Source: HdN1 sp964473645
GTDB lineage: Bacteria > Pseudomonadota > Gammaproteobacteria > Pseudomonadales > Ketobacteraceae
Assembly: GCA_964473645.1 (NCBI GenBank)
Contig: CAYYPW010000003.1
Span: 186,001 to 250,000 of the forward strand
Length of the DNA: 64,000 bases
Reading direction: 5' to 3'
Positions 26,033 through 34,961 of the stretch are shown here, piece after piece (the first letter of the stretch is position 1; every line of letters begins with the position of its first letter). Made by a program: the position numbers and the translations under genes. The notes under the pieces were generated by a model that was not told the origin of the DNA, ran no database searches, and saw nothing but the letters and a program-made list of their open reading frames with translations.

Positions 26033-26107
26033 TTTGCACCACGATGTCGCAAATCGGGTTTTTTAAGCAAAAAATAGACGTTGAAATTGCTTGGCACGCT
26101 TCTTGAT
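26033..26107 (+). promoter_or_regulatory. Sigma-54-like promoter with a possible NtrC site
   Basis: TTGGCACG-N4-TTGAT at 26091-26107 matches the -24/-12 consensus except A for C in TTGC. The dyad TTTGCACCACGATGTCGCAAA at 26033-26053 resembles an NtrC site (TGCACCA half). It lies 42 bases before the binding-protein ATG and implies nitrogen-limitation control. Confidence 0.65.
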
Positions 26108-26148
26108 ATGCCTTGGTTACAGTCATGTAATACAAGGTGAGGTAGTCC

Positions 26149-27534
26149 ATGCAAAAGCGCACTTCCAAATTTCGCTGGATGAAGCGAATCAAACTTTCCG
26201 TAGGCGTAGCAGTGTCGGCGTTATTTCTGAGTGGTACTGCCAGCGCAACGGATGATCCTGAAAAATGGGAACTTAAATTCGGCTTTATCAAACTGACCGA
26301 TATGGTGCCACTCGCCATCGCGTATGAAAAAGGTTACTTCGAAGACGAAGGCCTGTTTGTAACGCTCGAAGCCCAAGCCAACTGGAAGGTGTTGTTCGAC
26401 CGTGTTGTTTCAGGCGAACTCGATGGTGCGCACATGCTGGCGCCCATGCCGGTGGGCGCTGCTACGGGTGTCATTACCAAAGCAGAAGTGATTTCACCTT
26501 TTACTCTTTCTTATAACGGTGCGGCCATTACGGTTTCAAATCCCGTCTGGCAAGAAATGAAAAAATCTGTGCCGATGGAAGGTGGTAAACCGAAACACCC
26601 CATCAGCGCTGAAGCACTGAAACCGGTGCTGGAATCCTACAAAAAGCAAGGCAAGACCTTTAACTTGGGTATGACATTCCCGGTGGGAACACACAATTAC
26701 CTAGAGCGTTATTGGTTGGCCGCCGGCGGTATTCACCCAGGTTTTTATGCACCGGAAAAAGGTGATAACAGTGGTTCCATAAAAGGTGAAGCCTTGTTGT
26801 CAGTCGTGCCACCCCCACAAATGGTTCCCACCATGGAGGCAGGTACCACCGTCGGTTACTGCGTCGGTGAACCCTGGAACCAACAAGCGGTAACGAAGGG
26901 CTTGGGTGTGCCCGTGATGACCAGTGAAAACCTCTGGGTTGATGGTGCCGATAAAGTCTTCGGCGTTACCAAATCGTTCTACGATAAATATCCGAACACT
27001 ACGATCCGAACGGTGAAAGCACTGATACGCGCTTCCGCCTGGTTGGATGCTAACAACAACGCTAACCGTCCAGAAGCAGTTAAAATCATTTCACGCCCCG
27101 TATATGTAGGTGCAGATGAAAGCGTTATTGCAAACAGCATGACTGGCACCTTTGAGTTTGAAAAAGGCGATAAGCGCCCGATCCCTGATTTCAACAAGTT
27201 CTTCCGTGGTCAATACGGCATTCCTTACTACTCCGATGCAATCTGGTGGATGACGCAAATGCGTCGTTGGGGCCATATCACCGAACAGAAGCCTGATAGC
27301 TGGTACATGGATATTGCTAAAAAAGCTTACCGCCCAGACATCTACACCCTCGCTGCAAAAGAGCTGGTGGAAGAGGGCAAGATGAAAGCGAGTGATTTCC
27401 CCGATCTGGACACTGCAACGTTTGTTAAACCTGCACAAAAGAGCCCGCTGGATGGACTCGAGTATGACGGTAGCAAACCCAATGCTTACATCGACAGCTT
27501 TGCCATCGGTCTTAAAGGTGCAGAAAAGCCCTGA
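26149..27534 (+). CDS. ABC transporter substrate-binding protein, NrtA/CmpA type
   Basis: A 461-residue periplasmic binding protein with a signal peptide (cleavage after GTASA). ELKFGFIKLTDMVPLAIAYEKGYF, GELDGAHMLAPMPVGAATG and TVGYCVGEPWNQ are characteristic of the nitrate/bicarbonate/nitrite binding proteins NrtA/CmpA. The ligand is not certain: no assimilatory nitrate reductase is in the window. Start by GAGG before the ATG; Met11 is an alternative. It heads a four-gene cluster behind a sigma-54-like promoter. Confidence 0.88.
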   Translation: MQKRTSKFRWMKRIKLSVGVAVSALFLSGTASATDDPEKWELKFGFIKLTDMVPLAIAYEKGYFEDEGLFVTLEAQANWKVLFDRVVSGELDGAHMLAPMPVGAATGVITKAEVISPFTLSYNGAAITVSNPVWQEMKKSVPMEGGKPKHPISAEALKPVLESYKKQGKTFNLGMTFPVGTHNYLERYWLAAGGIHPGFYAPEKGDNSGSIKGEALLSVVPPPQMVPTMEAGTTVGYCVGEPWNQQAVTKGLGVPVMTSENLWVDGADKVFGVTKSFYDKYPNTTIRTVKALIRASAWLDANNNANRPEAVKIISRPVYVGADESVIANSMTGTFEFEKGDKRPIPDFNKFFRGQYGIPYYSDAIWWMTQMRRWGHITEQKPDSWYMDIAKKAYRPDIYTLAAKELVEEGKMKASDFPDLDTATFVKPAQKSPLDGLEYDGSKPNAYIDSFAIGLKGAEKP

Positions 27535-27555
27535 TGTTGTCTTGAGTAAGAAGTA

Positions 27556-27584
27556 CGTCACTGCTGCTTGAAGCAGCAGTGACG
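27556..27584 (+). other. Intercistronic hairpin between binding-protein and permease genes
   Basis: Perfect 14-base inverted repeat CGTCACTGCTGCTT-G-AAGCAGCAGTGACG without a T-run. Such structures between binding-protein and permease genes often protect the upstream mRNA and lower downstream expression. Confidence 0.6.
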
Positions 27585-27625
27585 ATTGAATCGCGAATCG
27601 CATGAACAGAAAAGAGGACTTGTGT

Positions 27626-28630
27626 ATGTCTGCGACCACCACCACCGCCAAATTCGGCAGTGCCAGCATGGCTGGCATCAAACAGTTCGGCAAAGGGCTG
27701 CTTTTCGACAAGCTGCTCAAGATCTTCGGTCTACCCTTGATGGGAATCGCCTGTTTTCTACTGATCTGGCACATGGCGGCAGCAGGAATACAGACCTCTT
27801 TGGGACAATTTCCTGGCCCCACGCAAGTGATGGATCAAGTGTCCGGTCTATACAAAGAATTTCAGGAAGAACAACAACGCGAAGACGAATTCTACATTCG
27901 TCAGGAAAAACGCAATGCCATGATGCTGGAAAAAAATCCCGACTTCAAAGCGCAGATTCGGGACTATCCAGGAAAACCCATGTTTTTTGACCAGATTGGT
28001 ACCAGTTTAAAAACGGTATTTACCGGGTTTTTGTTGGCAGCGATAGTGGCGATTCCATTGGGGATCGCGATTGGTTTGAGCTCTTCGCTTTACGGCGCAG
28101 TCAACCCGATCATTCAATTATTTAAACCGGTCTCACCACTGGCCTGGTTGCCTCTGGTAACGATTGTTGTCAGCTCACTTTATACCTCGGTCCATGCAGA
28201 TATTCCCAAGTCGTATGTGACCTCGGCTTTCACCGTCATGCTGTGCTGCTTGTGGCCCACCGTTATCAACACCGCCGTCGGTGTAACATCGGTAAGTTCT
28301 GATCTCAATAACGTTAGTCGTGTACTGCGACTCAACTGGGTGCGTCACGTTCGCAGCATCGTTCTGCCCGCCGCTGTTCCGATGATTTTTACTGGCTTGC
28401 GCCTATCACTTAGCACCGCATGGATGGTGTTGATCGCCGCAGAAATGTTGTCGCAAAACCCCGGCCTGGGCAAATTCGTATGGGATGAATTCCAGAATGG
28501 CAGCTCCGATTCCCTGGGTCGCATTATGGTGGCGGTACTCACAATCGGCATGATCGGATATTTGCTGGATCGTGGCATGTTGGCACTGCAACGCCATGTG
28601 TCCTGGGACAAACAAGCCATTACCCGTTGA
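27626..28630 (+). CDS. ABC transporter permease, NrtB type
   Basis: A 334-residue permease from the ATG at 27626, preceded by AGAGGA; an in-frame ATG at 27602 is less well placed. Several membrane segments and an EAA-loop region (RVLRLNWVRHVRSIVLPAAVP) are seen, followed by AEMLSQNPGLGKFVWDEF, typical of NrtB. A soluble insert of ~50 charged residues (about 70-120) follows the first membrane segment. It partners the NrtA-like protein and downstream ATPase. Confidence 0.9.
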   Translation: MSATTTTAKFGSASMAGIKQFGKGLLFDKLLKIFGLPLMGIACFLLIWHMAAAGIQTSLGQFPGPTQVMDQVSGLYKEFQEEQQREDEFYIRQEKRNAMMLEKNPDFKAQIRDYPGKPMFFDQIGTSLKTVFTGFLLAAIVAIPLGIAIGLSSSLYGAVNPIIQLFKPVSPLAWLPLVTIVVSSLYTSVHADIPKSYVTSAFTVMLCCLWPTVINTAVGVTSVSSDLNNVSRVLRLNWVRHVRSIVLPAAVPMIFTGLRLSLSTAWMVLIAAEMLSQNPGLGKFVWDEFQNGSSDSLGRIMVAVLTIGMIGYLLDRGMLALQRHVSWDKQAITR

Positions 28631-28707
28631 TACGGTAAAGACAGGCTTTTTTGACCGCTTTTTATAGCCAAATCGAAATTAAAGACAATTCGCAAAAGGT
28701 ACGCATC

Positions 28708-29613
28708 ATGAAAACCTTGCTTGAGCTGACCCAGGTTGGCATCGAATTCAAAACGCCCAAAGGCGCATTCAAGGCGTTGGATAATGTCAATCTGAAAATA
28801 GGTGAAGGTGAATTTGTTTCGCTGATTGGCCACTCGGGTTGTGGCAAATCCACCGTGTTGAACATTGTCGCAGGCTTGCTGCGCGCCACCACCGGTGGCG
28901 TACTGTTGGCCGGACGTGAAGTCAATGAGCCGGGCCCAGAACGTGCTGTCGTATTTCAGAACCACTCGTTGTTGCCGTGGTTGACGGCTTACCAGAACGT
29001 CGAAATTGGCGTGAAAGAAGTGTTTCGTGGCAAAAAGACGCGTGCTGAAATGAAGGAATGGATCGAGCACAATCTTGAGCTGGTTCACATGAGTCACGCC
29101 CTGCATAAGCTGCCACATGAAATTTCCGGTGGTATGAAACAGCGCGTCGGCATTGCCCGCGCGCTGGCGATGGAGCCGCAAGTGTTGTTGATGGATGAAC
29201 CCTTCGGCGCGCTGGATGCGTTAACCCGTGCCCACTTGCAAGATTCGTTGATGGAAATTCAACGCGAACTCAAAAACACCGTGATCATGATTACGCACGA
29301 TGTTGATGAGGCAGTTTTGTTGTCGGACCGCATCGTGATGATGACCAACGGCCCTGCGGCGACGGTTGGCGAAATTCTCGATATTGATCTCGAACGCCCA
29401 CGCAATCGCCTGGAACTGGCCGACGACGCGCATTACAACCATTTGCGCCATGAAGTATTGCGCTTCCTCTATGAGAAGCAGCGCAAGGTTGAAGATTTCG
29501 TGCAGCACGCCAAAAAAAAGAATGAAAGCAGCGCGGAAGACGCTACAAACCCAAGCGCTACAAACCTAGCCGCTTCGCAACAAAGCTCCCCACGTCTAAA
29601 AGTGGTTTCCTGA
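28708..29613 (+). CDS. ABC transporter ATP-binding protein, NrtC/NrtD type
   Basis: A 301-residue ATPase: Walker A GHSGCGKST, Q-loop QNHSLLPWLT, signature ISGGMKQRVGIARAL, Walker B VLLMDEPFGALDA, H-loop MITHDVDEAV. The nitrate-class hallmark NHSLLPWLTAYQNV is present. The tail beyond residue 260 is a short lysine-rich and then Ser/Ala-rich extension, not the NrtA-like domain of cyanobacterial NrtC. The start at 28708 is supported by AAAAGG. Confidence 0.92.
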   Translation: MKTLLELTQVGIEFKTPKGAFKALDNVNLKIGEGEFVSLIGHSGCGKSTVLNIVAGLLRATTGGVLLAGREVNEPGPERAVVFQNHSLLPWLTAYQNVEIGVKEVFRGKKTRAEMKEWIEHNLELVHMSHALHKLPHEISGGMKQRVGIARALAMEPQVLLMDEPFGALDALTRAHLQDSLMEIQRELKNTVIMITHDVDEAVLLSDRIVMMTNGPAATVGEILDIDLERPRNRLELADDAHYNHLRHEVLRFLYEKQRKVEDFVQHAKKKNESSAEDATNPSATNLAASQQSSPRLKVVS

Positions 29614-29659
29614 TGTTTTATTGAAGTTCTTTACCCGACCGAAAAATTAGGAGTTCAAC

Positions 29660-30991
29660 ATGCATACCCGACAAGCATGGGCGTTTTTGCCCGCTGCTAC
29701 GCTACTGCTTTGCCCGTTGGCAGCTGAAGCAAAAACATTGACTGAATCACTTACTACCGGAAAGGCCTATGTAAACGCCCGCATGCGTTATGAAGGGGTA
29801 GAAGATCAGGCGTTTGCGAACGAAGCGGAAGCCATGACGATTCGCACGCGTATCGGATACGAAACTTCACCCCTTGCAGGTTTCACTGCCATGGTGGAAA
29901 TGGAAGATATTCATACCTTGGGCGGTATGGATAATTTTCAATTGCCACCCCCACCTGCAACCAGCGCGTCGGGTAGTGCGATTATTGCCGACCCGGAACA
30001 AACGGAACTTAACCGTGTGCAATTGCGTTATCGTGGTGTGCCACGTCTTGATATGACATTGGGCCGTCAGCGCTTGCTGCTCGATAACCAACGCTTTGTA
30101 GGAAGTGTCGGCTTTCGTCAGGATGAGCAAACGTTCGATGCATTCAGTGCAGTTTATACCGGTATTCCAGACTGGACGTTGACCTACGCGTATGTGGACG
30201 GCGTGAACGGTATCATGGAATCCTTTGATGCAAATGTGAGTGATACCTTAGTGAACGTTGCCTATAACGGCTTCACTGTGGGCAAGATAATTCTGTACAG
30301 CTATATGCTATCCAACCAGGAAACGGATCTCACCACGTTGAATGGCGGCTTGGGTTATGACGCAAATGATACGCAAGGTATCCGCTTTGATGGTGGCTAT
30401 ATCCTACCGTCAACGATTCCGCTGCGCGCGTTATACCGTGCTGAATTCGCCAAGCAGGAGGTAACGCTGCGCACCGGTAAAGAATATGAAACCGAATACG
30501 GTTTGCTGGAAGCCGGTGTGGCGTGGACGTTTGGTAGCGGTGCCTATACATTAACCCCGCTTATCGGTAATGAAATTTTGGGTGCTGATGATAGCCAGCG
30601 TACTGCCCCCAATGTTGACACAGGCCTGTATGCGTTCCAGACACCTTATGCAACCAAGCATATATTTAATGGTTGGGTGGATCAGTTTCTCGTGACGCCT
30701 GCACAAGGTTTGGATGACCGTTACGTGTCTGTTGGTTTTGATCTAAACGCATACACCACCAAAATCCTCTTCATGTACCATGAGTATGAGTCGGATGTTG
30801 AAGCCGGTGCGTTGGGCAGCAAACTTGACCTGGGTTATGAATCCAACGTTCAAGTCATAAAAACCCTTGGTGCCAACTGGACTGTTGGTGCCAAATATGG
30901 CGAGTATCAGCAGGGTGATGCGCCAGATGTCGCCATCTCCAAGAAGCGAGACGCCGACAAAGTCTGGTTGTGGGCTGAGTTGAACTTTTAA
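29660..30991 (+). CDS. Outer-membrane porin, alginate-export/porin-like
   Basis: A 443-residue protein with a signal peptide (cleavage after AAEA) and alternating-strand beta-barrel pattern, ending in LWAELNF with the terminal Phe used by the Bam machinery. NARMRYEGVEDQAF, TIRTRIGYETSPLAGF and LGRQRLLLDNQRFVG are like the alginate_exp/DUF1302-type porins often found with small-solute uptake systems. It follows the ABC ATPase gene by 46 bases and is probably the outer-membrane channel for the same substrate. Confidence 0.88.
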   Translation: MHTRQAWAFLPAATLLLCPLAAEAKTLTESLTTGKAYVNARMRYEGVEDQAFANEAEAMTIRTRIGYETSPLAGFTAMVEMEDIHTLGGMDNFQLPPPPATSASGSAIIADPEQTELNRVQLRYRGVPRLDMTLGRQRLLLDNQRFVGSVGFRQDEQTFDAFSAVYTGIPDWTLTYAYVDGVNGIMESFDANVSDTLVNVAYNGFTVGKIILYSYMLSNQETDLTTLNGGLGYDANDTQGIRFDGGYILPSTIPLRALYRAEFAKQEVTLRTGKEYETEYGLLEAGVAWTFGSGAYTLTPLIGNEILGADDSQRTAPNVDTGLYAFQTPYATKHIFNGWVDQFLVTPAQGLDDRYVSVGFDLNAYTTKILFMYHEYESDVEAGALGSKLDLGYESNVQVIKTLGANWTVGAKYGEYQQGDAPDVAISKKRDADKVWLWAELNF

Positions 30992-31032
30992 TCGGCACTG
31001 ACGAAAAGCAAACTAAATCAGTGGTTTGCAGG

Positions 31033-31065
31033 GCAAGCGGTAAGGGGTTTCCCTTCACCGCTTGC
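31033..31065 (+). terminator. Terminator-like hairpin after the porin gene
   Basis: GCAAGCGGT/ACCGCTTGC, with an inner AAGGG/CCCTT, 41 bases after the porin stop. The run after it (GGTCATTTT) is weak. Confidence 0.6.
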
Positions 31066-31127
31066 GGTCATTTTGGGGTTCGCGCACAATGTTGGTCATT
31101 GCACCACTCAACGCATCCGAGGCCCCC

Positions 31128-31307
31128 ATGCCAGACGATAAAATCATCGATTTTCAAACTGCAAAAGAACCGCACCTTCATACTCGTCGCGATAAAAAGG
31201 TCGATGAGATGCGTCAAGCGTTTGCCAATTATCTCGACGACGGTACGGAAAGTCGGCAACAACGCCGCAAAAAACAACGCGACAAAGATAAAAAGAAAAA
31301 GCGTTAG
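31128..31307 (+). CDS. Small basic hypothetical protein
   Basis: A 59-residue protein from the ATG at 31128, preceded by CCGAGG. It starts MPDDKIIDFQTAK and ends in a dense Lys/Arg tail (RRKKQRDKDKKKKR). No domain recognised; nucleic-acid contact is possible from charge. Its stop overlaps the convergent xdhB stop by four bases. Confidence 0.6.
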   Translation: MPDDKIIDFQTAKEPHLHTRRDKKVDEMRQAFANYLDDGTESRQQRRKKQRDKDKKKKR

Positions 31308-33559
31308 GAAGTTTCCGCTGCGACAATAGACATCAGCACTTTTTCTGGCGTCAGTGGAATACTGAACGGAATATCCATCGCTGGATTGCTCGCTTTCAAT
31401 GCATCCCGCAACGCAAAATAGCTTCCCAACCCACCAATCAGCGGTGGTTCGCCGACCGCTTTTGAATTGCCTGGCCCGTAGGGATTGGGTGTTCCTTGCA
31501 ACAGTGTGACCTCAATGTGTGGCGCAGCATACATGTCCGGTATTTTGTAGCTTGCCAGAGAATGCGTCAGCAAATGCCCAGTGTCGTCCCACAATATTTC
31601 TTCGCAGGTACACAAACCCATTCCTTGTACAAATGCACCTTCGATTTGTCCACGATCAGTATCGGGTGCCAATGAACAACCAATATCATACATGCACATG
31701 GCCTGCTCGATTGTGTAACGCCCGGTGAGAGTGTCAACAGTCGCTTCGACCCAGGTGCCACCAAAGGCATAGTAAGCAAAAGGGTGACCCTTTTTGGTAC
31801 GTTTGTCATAGCCTATATCGGGTGTTGCATAATGAGAATGAGCCGCCAATGGCAGGCGTTGCAGATAGGCCTGCGCGATCAAATCCTCCCAGGCAAAGCT
31901 TTTGGGCGCGTCGCCTATTGATTGCACACTCCCATTGCGCAGAACCAATCGATCTGCCGGGATATTCAGCAGGCTGGCGGCCAGTTCCAATAGTCTCATC
32001 TTGAGGCCATTGCAGGCCGCCATCACCGCCATACCACTTAGATCACTGCCAGTGCTGGCTGCAGTGGGCGACATGTTGGCGGTAGCCAGTGTTGTTGTAC
32101 TGTCCAAGCGAATGCTGTCTGGTTTTATGCCTAATGCATGAGCCGCTGCATTGCGTATTTTAAGGTAAACGCCTTGCCCCATTTCAACTGCCGAGCACTG
32201 CAGAGCAACGCTGCCATCCCGATAGATAGTGACCAGTGCATCGGCCTGATTCAGGTGGGTTGCGGTGAAAGCAATACCAAAGCAAATGGGAGTGATAGCA
32301 GCGCCCTTTTTGTAACGTCGAGACTGCGTGTTGAACTCAGTAATGGAAGACCGACGTTTTGCAATGTCATAGCGTGAGATGAGCAGGGCCATGACTTCCT
32401 GCAACCGATTGCAAGGCATGATCTCGCCATAAGGAAATACATCACCTTCACCAATCAGATTGGCTAACTGCAGAGAATCGTAGGAAACCTGCAGCGTTTC
32501 GGCTGCATGACACAGTGCCATCTGTAGGGTAAAAATACCTTGCGGCGCGCCAAAGCCACGAAACGCCGTATTGGACGGCTTATTGGTGCGGCAGCTGGTC
32601 GCGCGTATACGGGCGTTGGGAACCCGAAATCCACTGGTTGCATGAAACAAAGTCCGCTCCAGAATAGCGGTGGATAGATCCGCCACCGCTCCGCCATCCT
32701 GAAAAAATTCTACGTCATACGCAAGAATCCGCTGCTGTTCATCCAGTCCGAGCATGTAATGGGCGGTGTAAGGATGTCGCTTGCCTGTGTAGAGAAAATC
32801 CTCTGCACGCGATAATGCCAACCATACAGGGCGCTTGGTAACCCAGGCGCCCAAGGCTGCCAGCGTCGCCCAGGTTTTTGCCTGTTCTTCTTTGCCGCCA
32901 AAGGCGCCACCCAGCCGATGAACTTCTACTTCGATTTGATGCATGTTCAAACCCAGGACATGCGCAATGGCGTGTTGGCAAGCGCTGGGGGATTGCGTAG
33001 CCGCATGTAAATACAGCCTATCTTCGCTGGGAATGGCAAGGGTACGTTGGGTTTCAAAATACACGTGTTCCTGCGCGCCCGTGGTAACAGTACCGGTCAC
33101 TTTGGTTATGCACCGCTCCCATGCACTTTCAACATTTCCGAGCGAGAGGGTGCGGGTCGACCCAAAGATCTCCCCCATGCGCGCCGCGTCTTCGCTATTT
33201 TCAATGGGGGGTATTGGTGTGATAACGCAATCTATGAGCCGCAGCGCTTGTGATGCAGATGCTTCGGTTTCTGCAAGTACGAGTGCAATAGGTTTTCCTA
33301 TAAACCGTATTGAGTGAAACGCCAGTAGGGATTCATCGGCAATGATGTCCCCAATCTGATTTTTGCCAGGAATATCTTTGGCAGTAAGCACAGCAACTAC
33401 GCCTGGATGCGTTTGCGCTTTCGAAATATCGACTGATTCAATCCTGCCCGAGGCTACCGATGATGTAAAAACGCGCGCATACAAGGTGCCCGGTGGAAAA
33501 CATTCATCGCCAATAAAGTGGGATACCCCTTGTACATGTTTCTGGATTTCTTGCTGCAC
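31304..33559 (-). CDS. xdhB: Xanthine dehydrogenase, molybdenum-binding subunit
   Basis: A 751-residue Mo-binding subunit. Cofactor motifs are GGAFGGKEEQ, FRGFGAPQG, EMGQGVYLKIR and the catalytic-Glu loop GEPPLIGG. It oxidises hypoxanthine to xanthine to urate with the [2Fe-2S]/FAD subunit. The start is the GTG at 33559, directly after the XdhA stop, with GGGAG upstream; a longer frame to 33601 overlaps XdhA and is not supported. No xdhC maturation gene follows in the window. Confidence 0.94.
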   Translation of the reverse strand: MQQEIQKHVQGVSHFIGDECFPPGTLYARVFTSSVASGRIESVDISKAQTHPGVVAVLTAKDIPGKNQIGDIIADESLLAFHSIRFIGKPIALVLAETEASASQALRLIDCVITPIPPIENSEDAARMGEIFGSTRTLSLGNVESAWERCITKVTGTVTTGAQEHVYFETQRTLAIPSEDRLYLHAATQSPSACQHAIAHVLGLNMHQIEVEVHRLGGAFGGKEEQAKTWATLAALGAWVTKRPVWLALSRAEDFLYTGKRHPYTAHYMLGLDEQQRILAYDVEFFQDGGAVADLSTAILERTLFHATSGFRVPNARIRATSCRTNKPSNTAFRGFGAPQGIFTLQMALCHAAETLQVSYDSLQLANLIGEGDVFPYGEIMPCNRLQEVMALLISRYDIAKRRSSITEFNTQSRRYKKGAAITPICFGIAFTATHLNQADALVTIYRDGSVALQCSAVEMGQGVYLKIRNAAAHALGIKPDSIRLDSTTTLATANMSPTAASTGSDLSGMAVMAACNGLKMRLLELAASLLNIPADRLVLRNGSVQSIGDAPKSFAWEDLIAQAYLQRLPLAAHSHYATPDIGYDKRTKKGHPFAYYAFGGTWVEATVDTLTGRYTIEQAMCMYDIGCSLAPDTDRGQIEGAFVQGMGLCTCEEILWDDTGHLLTHSLASYKIPDMYAAPHIEVTLLQGTPNPYGPGNSKAVGEPPLIGGLGSYFALRDALKASNPAMDIPFSIPLTPEKVLMSIVAAETS

Positions 33560-33560
33560 G

Positions 33561-34961
33561 TCAGTTGACTCCCGCGATCTCGTTGCAAAGCGCTTCTCCA
33601 CAGGCTACCGTCAAGCGTTGCACGAGCGCCTTTTTATATTCTGCACTGCCACGAATATCTGTTATTGGCGATAGGATTGCACTGGCTTGCTGGGCGAGGG
33701 CATAAAAGAGGGGAGATGAGGGAGATTTTCCAATTAGTTGCGAAGCCACAGAACTTAAGAGACAGGGCGTAGGGCCAACCCCGCCAGCGGCGAGCGTAGC
33801 TTGTTCAATAGTTTCATCGCCTACTACCAGTGACATTGCTACACAGACCGAGGCAATGTCCTGATAAATGCGTTTGCTCACTTTTTCAAAGTGAAACCGC
33901 AGCTTTTTTTGAGCGTTGCTTGGCAGTGGAATCACAATGTGATTGATCCATTCATCTTTTTGTAATGCCGTTTTCTTGTATGCGATAAAAAACGTCGACA
34001 ACGGTATTTTGCGTTCAATATTGTCTTTATTTAGCAGCACAAGGTGTGCATTGACTGCCAATAACATTACGGCCAGATCTGCAACGGGTGAGGCATGGGC
34101 TATGTTGCCACCGACGGTCGCTTGGTGACGTATCGGGCGCGATGCAAAGAAATTCAAGGCTTCGCAAAAACCAGGAATTTCTTTTTGTAACACGGGGGAT
34201 TGCCGCAAAGATTCGATGTCTGTGCCTGCACCGATCGTCAGCGTATGATGTTGAACTTGTATCCACGACGGCGCCGGGTAGTGCTGGGGCGTCTGAGCGG
34301 CGTTATGCCAGAGCGGGGAGGATTCTACCGCCAGATCCGTCGCGCCGCCATAATGTGCTACGTCAGTAGAATACGCTTCGATTGCCCGGTTGTTGACGGG
34401 GAGGTTACCGGCGGGAAGATGCATCAATCCCTCTATATAACGGGCGGGTAGCAGGCCCCACTCCGCGGCACGTTGCAACAGTGATGAATGGAGAGGCGGA
34501 CAGGATTCAATTAACAATTCAATTGCGCGACGCATTCCCATGTAGCCTGTGCATCGACAAAGATTGCCTGATAACCAATCCATTGCAGACGTCATGTCAG
34601 GCTGACCTTCATTGAGCAACCAGGCGGTAAGCGCCATGACAAAACCGGGAGTACAGTAGCCGCATTGCACGGCTCCTGCCGTCAGCAGTGCCTGTTTTAC
34701 CGGGGAATCCGAAGGCAAGCCTTCGGCTGTAATGACATAACTCCCAACCACATCGGATACCGGCAGTAAGCAGCTATTGAATGTGCGGAAATGCAGTGCG
34801 CCAGACGAATCCTTGCGCGCAACAATGACCTGGCACGCCCCACAATCCCCCTCTCTGCACACGGCTTTAACACTATAGAAACCTTGCGCGCGCACCAGAT
34901 CCAGCAAACACATGGCGTTGTCTGGAAGGGCAATCACACGTTCATTTAAACGAAAACTCAT
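33561..34961 (-). CDS. xdhA: Xanthine dehydrogenase, iron-sulfur/FAD subunit
   Basis: A 466-residue subunit fusing two [2Fe-2S] centres and the FAD domain. Residues about 1-165: CREGDCGACQVIV (plant-ferredoxin-type cluster), CGYCTPGFVMAL and GNLCRCTGY. Residues about 190-460: FAD-binding, with ATVGGNIAHASPVADLAV. Its ATG overlaps the adenine deaminase stop by one base (TGATG) and its own stop precedes xdhB by one base. It passes electrons from the Mo site to NAD+. Confidence 0.94.
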   Translation of the reverse strand: MSFRLNERVIALPDNAMCLLDLVRAQGFYSVKAVCREGDCGACQVIVARKDSSGALHFRTFNSCLLPVSDVVGSYVITAEGLPSDSPVKQALLTAGAVQCGYCTPGFVMALTAWLLNEGQPDMTSAMDWLSGNLCRCTGYMGMRRAIELLIESCPPLHSSLLQRAAEWGLLPARYIEGLMHLPAGNLPVNNRAIEAYSTDVAHYGGATDLAVESSPLWHNAAQTPQHYPAPSWIQVQHHTLTIGAGTDIESLRQSPVLQKEIPGFCEALNFFASRPIRHQATVGGNIAHASPVADLAVMLLAVNAHLVLLNKDNIERKIPLSTFFIAYKKTALQKDEWINHIVIPLPSNAQKKLRFHFEKVSKRIYQDIASVCVAMSLVVGDETIEQATLAAGGVGPTPCLLSSVASQLIGKSPSSPLFYALAQQASAILSPITDIRGSAEYKKALVQRLTVACGEALCNEIAGVN

